64,000 nucleotides of DNA from Thecamonas trahens ATCC 50062 (GCF_000142905.1 NW_013657664.1:1362-65361), one strand, 5' to 3'. Shown: positions 1-11,081, counted from the first letter of the stretch. Numbers and translations: made by a program. The notes: generated by a model from the letters alone, not told the origin.

Positions 1-2010
1 CTATCCCAGCCACAACTCCCACCCCCATGCTATGGCCATCTTCACCACCATCCCATCGCGCACTCGGCTTCCTCTTCCTCCTCCTCCTCCTCCTCTTCCC
101 GCTCCAGCTCACCCGCATCCTCATCCCCGACCCTGACACCCATACCCCTCAACCATCACAAGTCATACTGCCCAATCTCCAACCAACAGCAATCTCAAGC
201 TACCCCGCTCCGACCCAGCCCCCTCTGCTGTCCTTGCCTCGACGGCCACCAGCCGCCAGCCGCCGCCCGCTCGCCCGATCAGCCCACCCTCATCGCCACC
301 TAGCTCCCTCCCACCACTAGCTACGCAACCCACGACCACATGCAAGGTCGTCACTCACCCCACACTATCACCAGTACCAATATCGCTATCAGCGATACCC
401 ATCGACCTCGGCTCACTTGCGCGTCGATTTGTTTTGCCTTGGCGGTTGAGCACGCCCTCGACCGCCCGACCCCGCACATGCCCCCCATCACACTTATTAC
501 CAGCTATACCCAATCTGATTTCACTACTACTCTTCTACACGCCCACACTATCCCCTTGCACCGTCTCCAATCCACAACTGCAGTATTCCAGAATCCGAGT
601 TCTGCCACCTGAGGCCCAAGTTGTTGGCCCTGTCCCTTCGAAGGTGCTCACCCCCCCGCCCCGGGCCCATCACCGACCCCCACTCCCCACCATCCACACC
701 CACAACCACCACACCCACACCACACATACTCACCACCCCTGCAAACATAGCTACTCACTCCGTGCCCGCCGATATTCACATCAGCCGACGCCACCCCGTC
801 AACAGCATGGCTGCCGACCGCCTGCTGCTCGCCGCCGACCACCGCCCGCCGCCGACCGACCACCGCCGGCACCACCGAGAGCAAGCTAGCCATCGATAGG
901 GCATTGGAGGCGATGCATACGGATAGCCACAGCATTGGCAATGACTACCAGTCGGCCCTTTAACCCACTCCTCCCCTCCCTCGTCCGGCCTTGCCCATCA
1001 CAGCCCCCGCCGGCCTGGTCATCGCCAGCCGCTGCTGCCGCCGATCACCGAGCCAGACGACGAGGCCTATGGACTGGCCAGGACGAGAAAGGACAAGAGA
1101 GGGCAAGAGTGACCGATAGGCAATGCAGTTGTAGGCCAGAGTGCAATGGTCTGCCTCCTCTTCCAATCCCAAGCCATCGTCCCCATCGACGTCCATCTCA
1201 ATCCAATCCGTCCGCCCTCCTCGCCCTTGCCGCCCAAGTACCCGGCTCCCTCATCGTCCACACACCACACATCCCCATCATACTCACCCTACCCACGCAC
1301 ATCCATCCGCAAGCCCAAGTTCCATACTCACCATCGTTTCGCCCGCCACGCCACCCACGTCACGACCCCCCTCATCCCCCCCTACCATACTCATTACGCC
1401 CTATCACCACCAACCACTACCCCCACCCCCTACCCAACCATCATCACCTCCATCCCAGCTGCAACTCCTACCCCCATACTGTGGCCATACCCACCACCAT
1501 CTCATCGCGCACCCGGCTTCCTCTTCCTCCTCATCCTCCTCCTCTCCCCGCTCTACCTCACCCCCATCCTCATCCCTGACCTCGACACCGCCATCTGCTC
1601 AACTATCACAAGTCATACTGCCCATCGTCCAACCAACAGCAATCGCAAGCCATCCAGCCCCGACCCAGCCTCCTCAGCTGCCCCTGCCTCGCCGACCACC
1701 AGCCGCCAGCCGCCGCCCGCTCGCCTGATCAGCCGACCTTCATCATCACCTAGCTTCCCACCACCATCTACGCATCCCGCGACCACACTCCACGAGCTCC
1801 AGTACCAATATCAGCATCACCCCAACCCATCCACCTCGGCTCACTTTCGTCACGACTTGTTTTTCCTGGGCGCTTGAGCACGTCCTCGCCCGCTCGACCG
1901 ACCGCCGCTGAGCCAGCCGACCGCCGCCCGCACCACCTCCATCAAGCTCGCCATCGACAGGGCATAGGAGGCAAGGCAGACGACCAGCCACATGAATACC
2001 AATGCCTCAC
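1..2010. repeat. C-rich degenerate direct repeat, non-coding
   Basis: This stretch is pyrimidine-rich on the + strand and has no credible gene. A segment at about 2-472 reappears in diverged form at about 1450-1899 (offset near 1449 at the left end). Shared landmarks include TCACAAGTCATACTGCCC at about 155 and about 1605, and CCAGTACCAATATC at about 370 and about 1799. A second block at about 884-945 matches about 1936-2010. Open frames here are Pro/Ser/His-rich in every frame, as expected from C-rich DNA, and most lack ATG starts. The copies are too diverged to be a recent duplication. They may be part of a dispersed intergenic repeat. Confidence 0.6.
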
Positions 2011-2227
2011 CCCATGAGGCTTGGTTAGTACTGTGATGGGGGACCACACAGGAATACCGAGTAACGCATTCTCCTTTCTTTTTGCCAGTCGCGCCACCCT
2101 CCTCTGCCCCCCCCCCCCTCCCCCCAAACTGTCCACCACCTCACCGCCCGACAACTTGTCTTGCCACGCATCCCCATACCCCCCCACCCCACACACACAC
2201 ATACACATACATACATACACGTCTCCT

Positions 2228-5200
2228 ATGTACACGCCTGTGCTGGGAGAGGTCTTCACCCAGACCCCGGCTCCACTACGCGGACACACCACCACCGTCG
2301 ACCTGGCGCCAAAACAGCGCGCCAAGCACCGCCCTCGCCGCGCCCTCGCCTGGGCGGACATGCCGCTCGACCCGAGCCTATTTACCATGCCTGCGCTCAC
2401 AGGCGTGGCAAATCCTCCGTCATTGTCTCCGGTGGCCTCCTTTGAGCTTGCTCTTCCCGCCCCAGCTCCCGAGCCGAGCGCCGCCGCCGAGCTCGCCTTT
2501 GCGCCCGGCCCGGCCTCGTTCATCGACGCCGTCCGCACTCCGGTCGTGCCGGTTGTCCGCGCCTCGCCCTTCTTTTCCGAGGCTGGGGAAGAGGTCTTTG
2601 ATCGCGTCTACACCGACCACTTTTCGAGCCGCGCCTCTCATCCACATCTCGCCCTGCCCGAGGACGTCCTCGTGGCGACTGTCCTACATCTAGTCGTCGG
2701 CGTCCCCTCGACCTGCTTTGTCTACGATGTCACGACAGCCACCTTCATCGGCGCCGGCGCGCTCCGCATGCCGTTTGCCTCGACCGCTGCGTCGCAGCGC
2801 CTGCTCTCCGAGTTTCTGGCCCTGGGCACCTACTTTAAGCGGGTCGAGGATCTCGCCGGCGCCGTCCATCTCCGCGGCCGCATCGCCTCGTGCTTCGGCG
2901 GTGAGCTCGCCCTTGTCCTACAAGAGTTTCGCTGGTTTGTCTTGCAAATCGGCGATGCTGCGCGCGCTCGCCCCGACTTGCCGCTCACTCTGATGGAGCT
3001 GCTCCATGTCGTCCGCGTCTGGCAATCGCGCTTTGCCTTTCTGGCGAACGCCTGCGGCGTTGCCGATCTCAGTCGCGGCCCGTGGGATCTTGCGGATGCG
3101 CTCAACAACATGCCGTCCGGTCCTGCCCTCCTGCGTCATCTTGACGCAGTCGCTTCGGCTCCGCACGACACGGTTCTTGCGCCGCTTGCCCGTCGCCTCC
3201 TCCAAGCCGCTGCCGTACCGGTCCTCGATGCTCTCGCCGCCCTTGTCTTTGGTGGCAAGGTGCGGAATCCAGACGGCGAGCTTCCTCTTTCCTCACGGCC
3301 CGGGGCCGAGGCCGGTTTCCTTGTCGCCGGCGAAGCCGCCGAGGCCTGGGAAGCGGTTGCTGCCCTCGCCCCCGATCCGGACCTTGCCCTTCCACCTTTC
3401 TTCCATCGGCTTCTTCCATCAGCGCTCCTCGCGGCCCGATCGCTGGCCTGCATCCGCGCGCTCGAGCCGCAGCACTATGTCTTTGATGACACAGCTCGGT
3501 TCCCGCTTGTCTTGGCGCACGACGGCGAGTCCGAAGCCGCCTTTCGCGCTGCTGTTGCTTTCCATATCGAATGCCACAGCAGTCTCGTCACGGCGCTTGC
3601 TGACCGCCTCACTCCCGACCTTGTGTCAGCCCAGGCCAGGCTTGATGCCGCCCGTGCTGTCTTGCGCGATGCCGCTGAGGCGCGCGCTCGTGCTGCACAG
3701 GTCGCTGCTGATGCCAAGCGTGAGCGCATGGGGGCCATCCTCCGCGACCGCGCTGCTGCCCGCGATCGTGCCGCTGCCGCCGCCGCTGAGGTTCGCGCCG
3801 CCGACGCCGCCATGGCCGAGGCCTGGCGCCTCGAGGCTGAGCAGTACGCGCGCGCCCGCGCCGAGCTTGCCGACCACGCACGTCAAGAAATCAAGGACTA
3901 CTACGCCGCCCGCGAAGCTGCTCTTGAGGCCAAGATTGCTCGTGCCGAGTGGCGTGCCCTTCGTCTCACTCGCCGTGCCGCACTGGAAGCCTCCCTTGCC
4001 GCCGCCGCTGCTGCCGCTGCCGCCACTGGCGACAACAACGACAACTCGCCCGTTTCCCCTCTGATCGTTGTGCCGGCTCCCACGGTCCACTACGGCCGTT
4101 TCTCTTCTACCTCGCCACTCGCCCTGTCTCCCTCCTCCTCGCCGACCTCCTCGCCGTCGCCGTCGCCATCCCCGCCGCCATCGTCATCCCCGCCGCCATC
4201 CTCGTCAGCGGTTCCTGCCCTCTCGGTTCCTAACGACGTCGACGCCACCTCCAGCTCCAACCCGGTTCCGGCACTCACCATTGCCGCCGATCCGACACCG
4301 CCTCCATCCACCACCCCCATCCCGTCACCCACCCCGTCACCCACCTCGTCACCCACTCCCTCGCCAACCTCGCCCAATCCTCCCGCTCCTACCACTCCTG
4401 CCACCGTCGACAACGATGTCGTCGCCACTACCACGCTCGCCGCTCGCCTCTCGACCCAAGTCCGCCTCGTCAACCGCGCTGTCCTCTACCTTTTTATGTA
4501 CCCGCTGCATCTCGAGCAGCATCTGCGGGCACTGCGCGACTTTCTGCTGATGGGCGCCGGCGACTTTGCCCACTCGCTCTCGACCCTGCTGTTTGAGCGC
4601 CTCGAAGAAGTCACCCGTCCGCGTCCCACCGACCTTGAGTTGGGCCTCATTCTGGACGCTGCCTTTGCTGTCCATGCCCCGAACGAGACCGCTGATCCAC
4701 CGCCGCTCTCGCTGGCATGGGCCGAGACCGACGGCGACGCCCGCTCCGGCTGGTCGCCGTACGTCCCCGGTGCCTTTGACAATCTCTGCCTCGGCTATAC
4801 CGTTCCGCCGCCGCTCGACATCGTCGTCGACCCGCCGGCGCTTGCCTCCTACCAAGCTGTCCACGTGCTTTTTCTCCGCATCCAGCGCTGCTCGGCAGTG
4901 CTCACCGACTTGTGGTCGGTCCTGCAAGCCCCGCGCCTCCGCAACGTCCGCAACACCTCGGTCCATGCCCTCCATCTCCGCAAGCTTCAGCGAGTCCGTG
5001 CGCAGATGCAGCACTTTGTCTCGATTATGCAGGGCTATCTCGCTTCGCAGGTTCTCGACGCTGCTTGGACCGACTTTACATCGGCTCTCCGCGCCCGGGT
5101 CGGCTGTCTTGACTCACTCCGTGCCGAGCACGCCGCCTTTCTCGCCGCCGTCCACGCAAAGTGCCTCCTCACTCCCGCCGCCCGTTCCGTCATGAATGTC

Positions 5201-5455
5201 ATCGACGGCATGCTCGCCACCATCCTCAAGTTCTACGAGCTCATCGTCTCACAGACTGCCCTCGACTCACTCACCCACGCCAACATGGCCCGCTTCGAGT
5301 CGGTCGCAGACTCGTTTGCCCGCTACGCTGTCTTTCTCTTCAAGCTCCTCTCCAAGCTTGTCCTTCGCGGCCACGCCACTCATCTCGACGACCTCCTCAT
5401 CCGCCTCGACTTTAATGGTTTCTTCTCTTCGCTCGACGTCGAGAACCAGCTGTAA
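2228..5455 (+). CDS. TUBGCP6: gamma-tubulin complex component 6-like protein (GCP6)
   Basis: Structural subunit of the gamma-tubulin ring complex that nucleates microtubules at the centrosome or basal body. With the ATG at 2228 the protein is about 1075 aa. The N-terminal Spc97/Spc98 (GRIP1-type) region starts near residue 114 with FFSEAGEEVFDRVY, matching the animal GCP6 block FLTEAGRDAFDKF. An Ala/Arg-rich coiled coil (about 465-600) and a Ser/Pro linker (about 620-730) separate it from the C-terminal GRIP2 region. That region holds RALRDFLLMGAGDFAHSL, MQHFVSIMQGYLASQVL and VMNVIDGMLATILKF, which are closest to GCP6. Splitting of the GCP core by a long insert is typical of GCP6. The start is uncertain: 2036 and 2360 are other in-frame ATGs, and the DNA before 2228 is a poly-C and CATA-repeat tract. 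It ends tail-to-tail 4 bp from the next gene. Confidence 0.88.
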   Translation: MYTPVLGEVFTQTPAPLRGHTTTVDLAPKQRAKHRPRRALAWADMPLDPSLFTMPALTGVANPPSLSPVASFELALPAPAPEPSAAAELAFAPGPASFIDAVRTPVVPVVRASPFFSEAGEEVFDRVYTDHFSSRASHPHLALPEDVLVATVLHLVVGVPSTCFVYDVTTATFIGAGALRMPFASTAASQRLLSEFLALGTYFKRVEDLAGAVHLRGRIASCFGGELALVLQEFRWFVLQIGDAARARPDLPLTLMELLHVVRVWQSRFAFLANACGVADLSRGPWDLADALNNMPSGPALLRHLDAVASAPHDTVLAPLARRLLQAAAVPVLDALAALVFGGKVRNPDGELPLSSRPGAEAGFLVAGEAAEAWEAVAALAPDPDLALPPFFHRLLPSALLAARSLACIRALEPQHYVFDDTARFPLVLAHDGESEAAFRAAVAFHIECHSSLVTALADRLTPDLVSAQARLDAARAVLRDAAEARARAAQVAADAKRERMGAILRDRAAARDRAAAAAAEVRAADAAMAEAWRLEAEQYARARAELADHARQEIKDYYAAREAALEAKIARAEWRALRLTRRAALEASLAAAAAAAAATGDNNDNSPVSPLIVVPAPTVHYGRFSSTSPLALSPSSSPTSSPSPSPSPPPSSSPPPSSSAVPALSVPNDVDATSSSNPVPALTIAADPTPPPSTTPIPSPTPSPTSSPTPSPTSPNPPAPTTPATVDNDVVATTTLAARLSTQVRLVNRAVLYLFMYPLHLEQHLRALRDFLLMGAGDFAHSLSTLLFERLEEVTRPRPTDLELGLILDAAFAVHAPNETADPPPLSLAWAETDGDARSGWSPYVPGAFDNLCLGYTVPPPLDIVVDPPALASYQAVHVLFLRIQRCSAVLTDLWSVLQAPRLRNVRNTSVHALHLRKLQRVRAQMQHFVSIMQGYLASQVLDAAWTDFTSALRARVGCLDSLRAEHAAFLAAVHAKCLLTPAARSVMNVIDGMLATILKFYELIVSQTALDSLTHANMARFESVADSFARYAVFLFKLLSKLVLRGHATHLDDLLIRLDFNGFFSSLDVENQL

Positions 5456-5459
5456 ATTC

Positions 5460-7940
5460 TTACGATTGCGAGAGGTCCGGTGACGACGACGCGGCCTGTG
5501 CCGCCCGAAGAGGACCCCATCGCAATCCGACTGTCTCGGCCGATGGGCTGGTGCTCTCGCCGTCGTACCCCTCGTCCGTGTCCTCCACCACCACGTCGAT
5601 CACCGTCGTCGACACTTTGTACTTGGCCAGGAGCCCATCAACGTGCGACGTGCTGCTCGATGTAGGAAGCGCCGGCGTCGTAATCGGAACGGCTGGGAAA
5701 CCAGCGCTCTTTGGGCTCAGCGACGACGCCTGCGTCAACTTGCGTGACCTCGATCGCCCGCGTGTCCGCTTGGACTTTCCCTTGGGCCGCGCCACGCTCT
5801 CGGGCCGTGTCGCCGACCGCGACCGTGACCGCGACCGCGTTTGCGACTTGGAACGCGACTGCGATCGCTGTCGCTCTTCGGCCCGCTTGCGGATGGCGTC
5901 AGGTGTAAAGATCTCCGGAATCTTAGGCTCGCGCGTCGGCGTCCGCGACGTCCGCGGCGGCTTGCGGTTGAGCATCAACAACTTGAGCACCGACTTGTTG
6001 CCCGCCGCAGGCGGTTTGGAGTACGCCAGCGTCCGCGGGATCTTGTACTTCTTACCCGACTTCCACATCTCCATCACGGCGTCGCGCTCGGCCCGTACCT
6101 CGTCCAGCTCGTCCGCTTGCCGAATGTTTTCGGCTTCCAGCAGCCCAAGGCCTTCGCGGGCCTCGCCGAGTGCCTCGCCCAGCGACCGCGCGTCGTTCTC
6201 AGCCCGCTCCTGCTCCGTGCGAGCCTTCAGAAGCGCATCCGCAAGCGCCTCGGCCTCCGCTGCGGTGTCCTGAGCTCGTTCCCGCTCTGCCTTTGCCCTT
6301 GCCAGCGCCTCATCGCGCTCTGCGGCCAGCGCTGCGGCCCGCTTCTTGCGTGCCGCCGCTTTTTGCTGTGCCGAGGCTGCCGCCGCCTCGGCCGCAGTGC
6401 GTGCCGCCTCGGCTGCTGCCAGTGCCCCGCGGGCCGCGTCTGTCGCCGAGTTGTGCCCATGGCATTGTGCCTCCAGGTCGGCAATTCGCGACTTGGCCAG
6501 CTCTAGCTCATCCAACACGCGCTTTTTCCGCCGTCGCGACGACGCCAGCCGCGCCTTGAGATCTGCGGTTTCGGCCGAGTCCGAGTCGGCCGCAACCAGC
6601 GCTTCCTTGAGTGCGGTACACTCTGCCTCTAGCGCCGCAGCACGCGCATTAGCAGCGTCAGCAAACCGCTGTCCATCTACCAGCAACTGTCGCAGCTCCG
6701 CCAGATGTCGCGCCAGCTCGTTGTTCCGTCTCGCCTCTCGGCGGATGTACGCCTTAAGCTCGGTCTCACGCCTGGCAGCAGATCGCAGCGCACGCGCCAG
6801 CCGCGCACGAAGTTCGTCTGTTGTCTCTTCTAGCTCAGCAATCTGGCTCCGCATTGAATCTTGTTCGGTGACAAACCGCTCGTGATCACGCATGAGGCTT
6901 TTTCGGGCCTCGGTAACAGATGCCTCGGCCGCAGACTGAAGCGAGTTGACTCGGGCCTGCATCACCTCCTGGGTCGACTCTAACGACGACGCGCGTGTCG
7001 CCGTCAGCGCCGCCTCGGTCTCTGCACTCACAGCCCGCGACAGGAGACTGCTGTTCTCTTCTTGCAGCGCCGCAATACGCTCCCGCAAGCTGAGCATGGC
7101 AGACCGCTCGGCCTCGAGCGCTGCGGCGAGCGCGTCGCGCTCGATCGCCGCCTGGGCTGCCTGCGTCGCCGCGCTGGCTGCACTTGACGTCGCCTCGGTG
7201 GCCCGCGCCCGCACGTGCTGCAGCTGCTCGGCGAGAGACGTCAACGTGGCCTCGGCTGCCGGTGGCACCGCAGCCGCGCGCTGCAGCGACTGCTCTAGTG
7301 CCGTCACTGTCGCCTCCAGCGAGCTCTTCTCTGCCACCAGTCCCTTGATCTGAAGCGACAACTGCTGGACCTGCTGTTCCAGGGCACTTTGGGCAGCCTC
7401 GGCATCATCTTTGCCCTTGGCGGCATCGCGGAATCGCCTCGCTGCAGCCTTGATCTTCTTCTCGCGGGCCTGTAGCGCCTCCACCTCACACTGCAGAGCA
7501 GCGACCTGCTCGGCGGCAGCAACTGCCGCTCGCGCCTCAGCCTCTTGTTCACGAATTGCTGCTTCGCGATCGGCGTCGACAAGCGCATCCACTCCGCCTT
7601 TGACCCGCGCTGCCGCGCACGCCGCCGACGCCGCTCGCGACGACGCTGACGCCGCCATCTGCAACGCGGCCTCAAGCTGCCGCGACGCAAGTGCTAGTGC
7701 GTTCGACTCGAGCAAGCCAGCGAGCGTGACCAGCGATGCATCACCCTCGGCCCCCCGCTGTCTTGCCGGGCTCTGTCGGCTCGGCGAGCTCGGCGGCGGC
7801 GTTCGCGTGTACTGCGCCAGGGCCGCCCGGTCGAGTGTTGTCGCCCGGTGGCTCGGCGTCGGCGTCACCGCCGCCATGTCCACCGGCAACCCGCTGCTCC
7901 CTGGAAACCGTACCGACGCAACGTCTCCACCTCGCCACAT
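5460..7940 (-). CDS. long coiled-coil protein with RS-rich tail
   Basis: Unrecognised protein of about 826 aa (ATG 7940) or 805 aa (ATG 7877, Met-Ala-Ala-Val). The N-terminal 60 residues are Pro/Ser-rich. Residues about 60-620 are an almost unbroken Ala/Glu/Arg-rich heptad coiled coil. A basic linker follows (KIPRTLAYSKPP), then a segment of alternating Arg-Ser near plus-strand 5770-5890, such as SRSRSRSATRPES. The tail is acidic and serine-rich. No catalytic domain is visible. It could be a cytoskeletal or centrosomal scaffold, and its position beside a gamma-tubulin complex gene is suggestive only. The RS stretch could also indicate an SR-protein-like nuclear role. An upstream frame extending to 8198 starts at a non-ATG codon and would run into the neighbouring gene, so I left it out. 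Confidence 0.7.
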   Translation of the reverse strand: MWRGGDVASVRFPGSSGLPVDMAAVTPTPSHRATTLDRAALAQYTRTPPPSSPSRQSPARQRGAEGDASLVTLAGLLESNALALASRQLEAALQMAASASSRAASAACAAARVKGGVDALVDADREAAIREQEAEARAAVAAAEQVAALQCEVEALQAREKKIKAAARRFRDAAKGKDDAEAAQSALEQQVQQLSLQIKGLVAEKSSLEATVTALEQSLQRAAAVPPAAEATLTSLAEQLQHVRARATEATSSAASAATQAAQAAIERDALAAALEAERSAMLSLRERIAALQEENSSLLSRAVSAETEAALTATRASSLESTQEVMQARVNSLQSAAEASVTEARKSLMRDHERFVTEQDSMRSQIAELEETTDELRARLARALRSAARRETELKAYIRREARRNNELARHLAELRQLLVDGQRFADAANARAAALEAECTALKEALVAADSDSAETADLKARLASSRRRKKRVLDELELAKSRIADLEAQCHGHNSATDAARGALAAAEAARTAAEAAAASAQQKAAARKKRAAALAAERDEALARAKAERERAQDTAAEAEALADALLKARTEQERAENDARSLGEALGEAREGLGLLEAENIRQADELDEVRAERDAVMEMWKSGKKYKIPRTLAYSKPPAAGNKSVLKLLMLNRKPPRTSRTPTREPKIPEIFTPDAIRKRAEERQRSQSRSKSQTRSRSRSRSATRPESVARPKGKSKRTRGRSRSRKLTQASSLSPKSAGFPAVPITTPALPTSSSTSHVDGLLAKYKVSTTVIDVVVEDTDEGYDGESTSPSAETVGLRWGPLRAAQAASSSPDLSQS

Positions 7941-8088
7941 ACCGGGCCTTGTGTGTGGAGTGGACGAGGCTTGAGTGCGGTGGCGTGCTGTGGGGCCTTT
8001 GGCTCCTGTTGAGCCGTTTGAGCAAAACTCAACTGCTGCCGCCAACGGACTTGGGAAGCCGCGGCCGACAGACAGGTTGGGATGACGT

Positions 8089-9210
8089 TCATTTGAGAAG
8101 GAGCTCGATGTTACCGGGCGTGGTAATGCGCCAGACAACGTGGTCAAAGCTGGAGTTGGTCTTGCTATCGATGACCAGGCCGCTACCGTCGTGAGCAAGC
8201 ATCAGATCGTCGTCGAGGCTCGAGACAATGCCGCCGTTGGGGTGCAGCCGCCAGGTTTGATTGGCGCGCGCGCCGCGGAGCTTCTTCCAAAGGATGACCT
8301 GATTGCCCGGCTCCGCCACGCCCCGGTCGACGTCGAGAACCGTGTCGTCCTCGCTGGAGTCCACGAGAAAGACTGCACCGTCCTTGGCGGGGCAGACCTC
8401 GTAGTTGCCCACGATGGTGGCACCAGAATCGAGAGCCTCTCGCTGGCCATGTGGGTCAAAGGCGAGTGAGACTGTGTGGACCGTAAAGGCCTCATTGATG
8501 GCCGAGTTGACGAACCGGGTCCGCCCGTGCCTGACGCTACCGACTTCGTCGTGGACGTGGCCGAAGAGGTGGAGCGACGGCTGCGCCACGTGGAGCATGT
8601 GCGCGCGGAGCCCGGCGTCGCCCCAGTGGCTGAGGCATGCCCGATGGCTGTCCTTGCCGCACTCTGGCACGTCGCAGCGAACCCGTGTAGTCTTGGACGT
8701 CGAGTGCCATGCCAGATCGAGGATGGCCAGCGGCGGCATGTGGGTGACCGCCACGTCGACGCCTGCAGGGCACGTCCCCCACACCTTGTTGCGCTTGGAC
8801 GCCGAGGTCACGCCGAACATCGACGTCGGGTAGCAGTTAGTGACCGGCGAGCCCCAGAGGGTAAAGCCAAATGGCTCGACGACGACAGTCTCGTTCTGCA
8901 CATAGTAGTCGGCGTTAGAGAAGAAGGCAGCGATCTCATCGCGCGACATGCCCTTGAACGCCGTGTCGTGGTTCCCAATCACCACAACCTTGACCGCGTA
9001 GTCCAACTCACCAAGCCACGCGTTAAAGTCCTCCGCTACATCCTTCTCTCCGCGATTGAGGATGTCTCCCGAGTGGATGAGCACATCGCCCGGAGGAAGC
9101 CCGTCGGTCAGCTCGCGATGTCTGCAGTGCGTGTCCGAGATGTGCACAATGGTCACCTGCGCCGAACCCCGCCCAGCCCGGCCGGCATGGGCGACGCTCA
9201 CATGAGACAT
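8089..9210 (-). CDS. metallophosphoesterase (MPPED/239FB-like) with ricin-type C-terminal domain
   Basis: Predicted calcineurin-like metallophosphoesterase, 373 aa from ATG 9210 (the frame's upstream extension begins TTG). The metal-binding motif series is visible: ISDTH, LIHSGDIL, VVIGNHD, VTHMPP and LFGHVHDE. The spacing is that of the MPPED1/2 family, which hydrolyse cyclic nucleotides and other phosphodiesters in vitro. After residue about 280 there is a separate module with ricin-type beta-trefoil features: VLDVDRGVAEPGNQVILWK, NQTWRLHPNGGIVS and LDDDLMLAHDGSGLVID. The Q-x-W motif is present as NQTW. About one repeat pair (90 aa) is present, which is less than a full trefoil. No signal peptide is obvious. 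The substrate is unknown. Confidence 0.85.
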   Translation of the reverse strand: MSHVSVAHAGRAGRGSAQVTIVHISDTHCRHRELTDGLPPGDVLIHSGDILNRGEKDVAEDFNAWLGELDYAVKVVVIGNHDTAFKGMSRDEIAAFFSNADYYVQNETVVVEPFGFTLWGSPVTNCYPTSMFGVTSASKRNKVWGTCPAGVDVAVTHMPPLAILDLAWHSTSKTTRVRCDVPECGKDSHRACLSHWGDAGLRAHMLHVAQPSLHLFGHVHDEVGSVRHGRTRFVNSAINEAFTVHTVSLAFDPHGQREALDSGATIVGNYEVCPAKDGAVFLVDSSEDDTVLDVDRGVAEPGNQVILWKKLRGARANQTWRLHPNGGIVSSLDDDLMLAHDGSGLVIDSKTNSSFDHVVWRITTPGNIELLLK

Positions 9211-9368
9211 GACCAAGAGTAAGCGCTAGCGACAGTCAAGTGGCTTGCTGTCGCCTCGTGGCATCGCTCATAGCCTCGACTGCTCGGTTTTGAAGGTGAG
9301 GATGGAAGGTCGGTGTTGAATGCCTCAATTCCTTCGCGCGAAGGAATTGTTCTCCGCTCGCAACTTCT

Positions 9369-10894
9369 TTACGTTGACCTGCTTTCTCCATGCTGCCTGC
9401 TTCGTTCGCGAGCAAGAATGCGCGAGGTGAACTGGTATGAGCTGAGGTAGACGAGCTCGCTGGTCGGTGCGCTTGCTGACTCGGACGAGGTACGCGACGA
9501 GCCGCTCGATTCCGAGAGCAACGCCGCGAGCCGCTCGCGATAGATCGGGGCAACCATGGCCTCGACGCCAGTCGGCCCTAGATCCGAGCTGTTGTCAAGG
9601 GCCCGGGTCGAGGCCTGGGCCCGCGCCCTTGCATTGGCCTCGAGCGCAGCCTCGCGGCTCCTGCCGGCGACCGCTACGCCGGAGATCGAGCTCGACAACG
9701 AGCTCGACGACGAGATGGAATCCATGGCAGGCGCTGCGACGGCCGCGGTGGCCGCGTACTCTTCGTCGGTAAAGGTAAGGACTGGTATGGTGGCATCCGA
9801 CTCGGTCGCGTCGACGAACGACGAGCCACGAGTTTCGTCGTCCTCGTCGCGATACGCCCGCGACGCAGCGGGGACAAGGGAGGTAAAGTCGAGCGCAGCT
9901 GGAGGATGCATGCAGAGCACCCGCGCCAGGTTGCGCCAGCCAGATGAGCCGTACAGCTGGTACGGAAGGCCTTTGATCGTCTCCTTGGTTGACCGACCAG
10001 CCGCGACAAGGTAGATGTGAAAGACGGCAAGGCCTCCGACCGGCCACACAATGATGACCGCGTACACAATGAGAACGAGCGCGAGCGTTGGTCGCCCGCC
10101 GCTTCCGGCTTGGCCGAGCGCGGTCTGCTCCGAGCCTGATGAGACTTCAAAGAGGTAGCTGAGGCAGAGCGCAATGATGAGGGTGAGGCCGAGCGTGGTC
10201 GACCACACAAACGCCAGATAGTACTTGTAGTTGCGGAGCCCGACGCAGTTGCCGGTCCACGGACAGTGGTGGTCAAAGTGGAGCACGCAGTTATCGCACA
10301 CCCCGCAGTGCGAGGCTCGTGGCGGCCGGTACAACCGGCATGTCTCGCAATAGTTGGCTGCCACGGTCTCGCCCTCTCTGCCGACAACCACCTCGCGCGC
10401 CTCCACAAGCTCGCCCTCGGCGCGGGTCCATACCCGCGCCTCGTCATCGGCCCGCGCCTGCCGCGGCACAATCCCGGGATCAGTGTACCGCGCAAGCACT
10501 AGCGAGATGTCCATCACCGCCAGCACCGCCAGCACCGCAATCACCAGTACGACCCGCCCGGCCGTCGTCGTCGCCAGCGTCTCCGCCACGTCGTCCATCC
10601 TGTTCATCACGCTCATGAGTTTCCCTCTCGCCTCTACACACAAGCACACAAACACACACACATATGTCCCGGCGAAGCGTACAGTCCTGCAACAAACACG
10701 ATCTGTGGGATGACCGTCGCGGCAAAGGCAATGGCAAAGGTGTGCCAGTCCGGCCCGGCCACAGCTCGGCCGCCGCACCCGTAGTGGTTGGACGATGGGT
10801 AGACCTTGTACAGCGGTACTCTCCGACTACCACCACTGGCCCCGGCCTCGTCCAGGTCCGTTCCGCCTGTGCTGCTCTCGCCTGCAGAGGTCAT
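9369..10894 (-). CDS. DHHC-type protein S-acyltransferase
   Basis: Membrane palmitoyltransferase that transfers acyl groups from acyl-CoA to protein cysteines. Exon 1 runs 10894-10683 and begins at an ATG (MTSAGESSTGG). It contains the family's early Asn/Gly-Arg/Gly-Pro-Asp region (VYPSSNHYGCGGRAVAGPDW) and TM1. A GT-AG intron is inferred at 10682-10600 (donor GTACGC, 83 nt, TG-rich), because the reading frame changes exactly there. Exon 2, 10599-9369, has TM2, the cysteine-rich domain [16 protein letters not shown] then DNCVLHFDHHCPWTGNC, two further TMs, and a long Ser/Ala-rich cytosolic tail. The joined length is 480 aa and exon phases agree. The catalytic DHHC is intact. Confidence 0.88.
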
Positions 10895-11081
10895 GGCCTT
10901 CCACGCCGACGACAAGTGGTGCGCCCACTCCCGCACCCGCGCCTACTCTGGCGCCCGCACCACGCGAGCCTCAGCCCAGCCCACTCCACCGCATCAACTC
11001 GCGTGTTTGCTTTGCTGGCTGTTGGCTGCTCCTGTCCACGATGGTCGGTGGCTGCTGCGCATCGGATCGACTGGCGCTCAG

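Noticed and set aside
27-1877. Several long Pro/Ser/His-rich open frames in the first 2 kb
   Set aside because: They overlap in multiple frames, follow C-rich base composition, lack conserved motifs, and lie in a diverged direct repeat.
2021-2227. Upstream extension of the GCP6 frame
   Set aside because: The frame begins at TTG and runs through poly-C and CACATA repeats, so it looks like 5'UTR or an intron. The ATG at 2036 cannot be fully excluded.
7941-8198. N-terminal extension of the coiled-coil protein
   Set aside because: There is no ATG upstream of 7940 in that frame, and it would overlap the 3' end of the metallophosphoesterase on the same strand.
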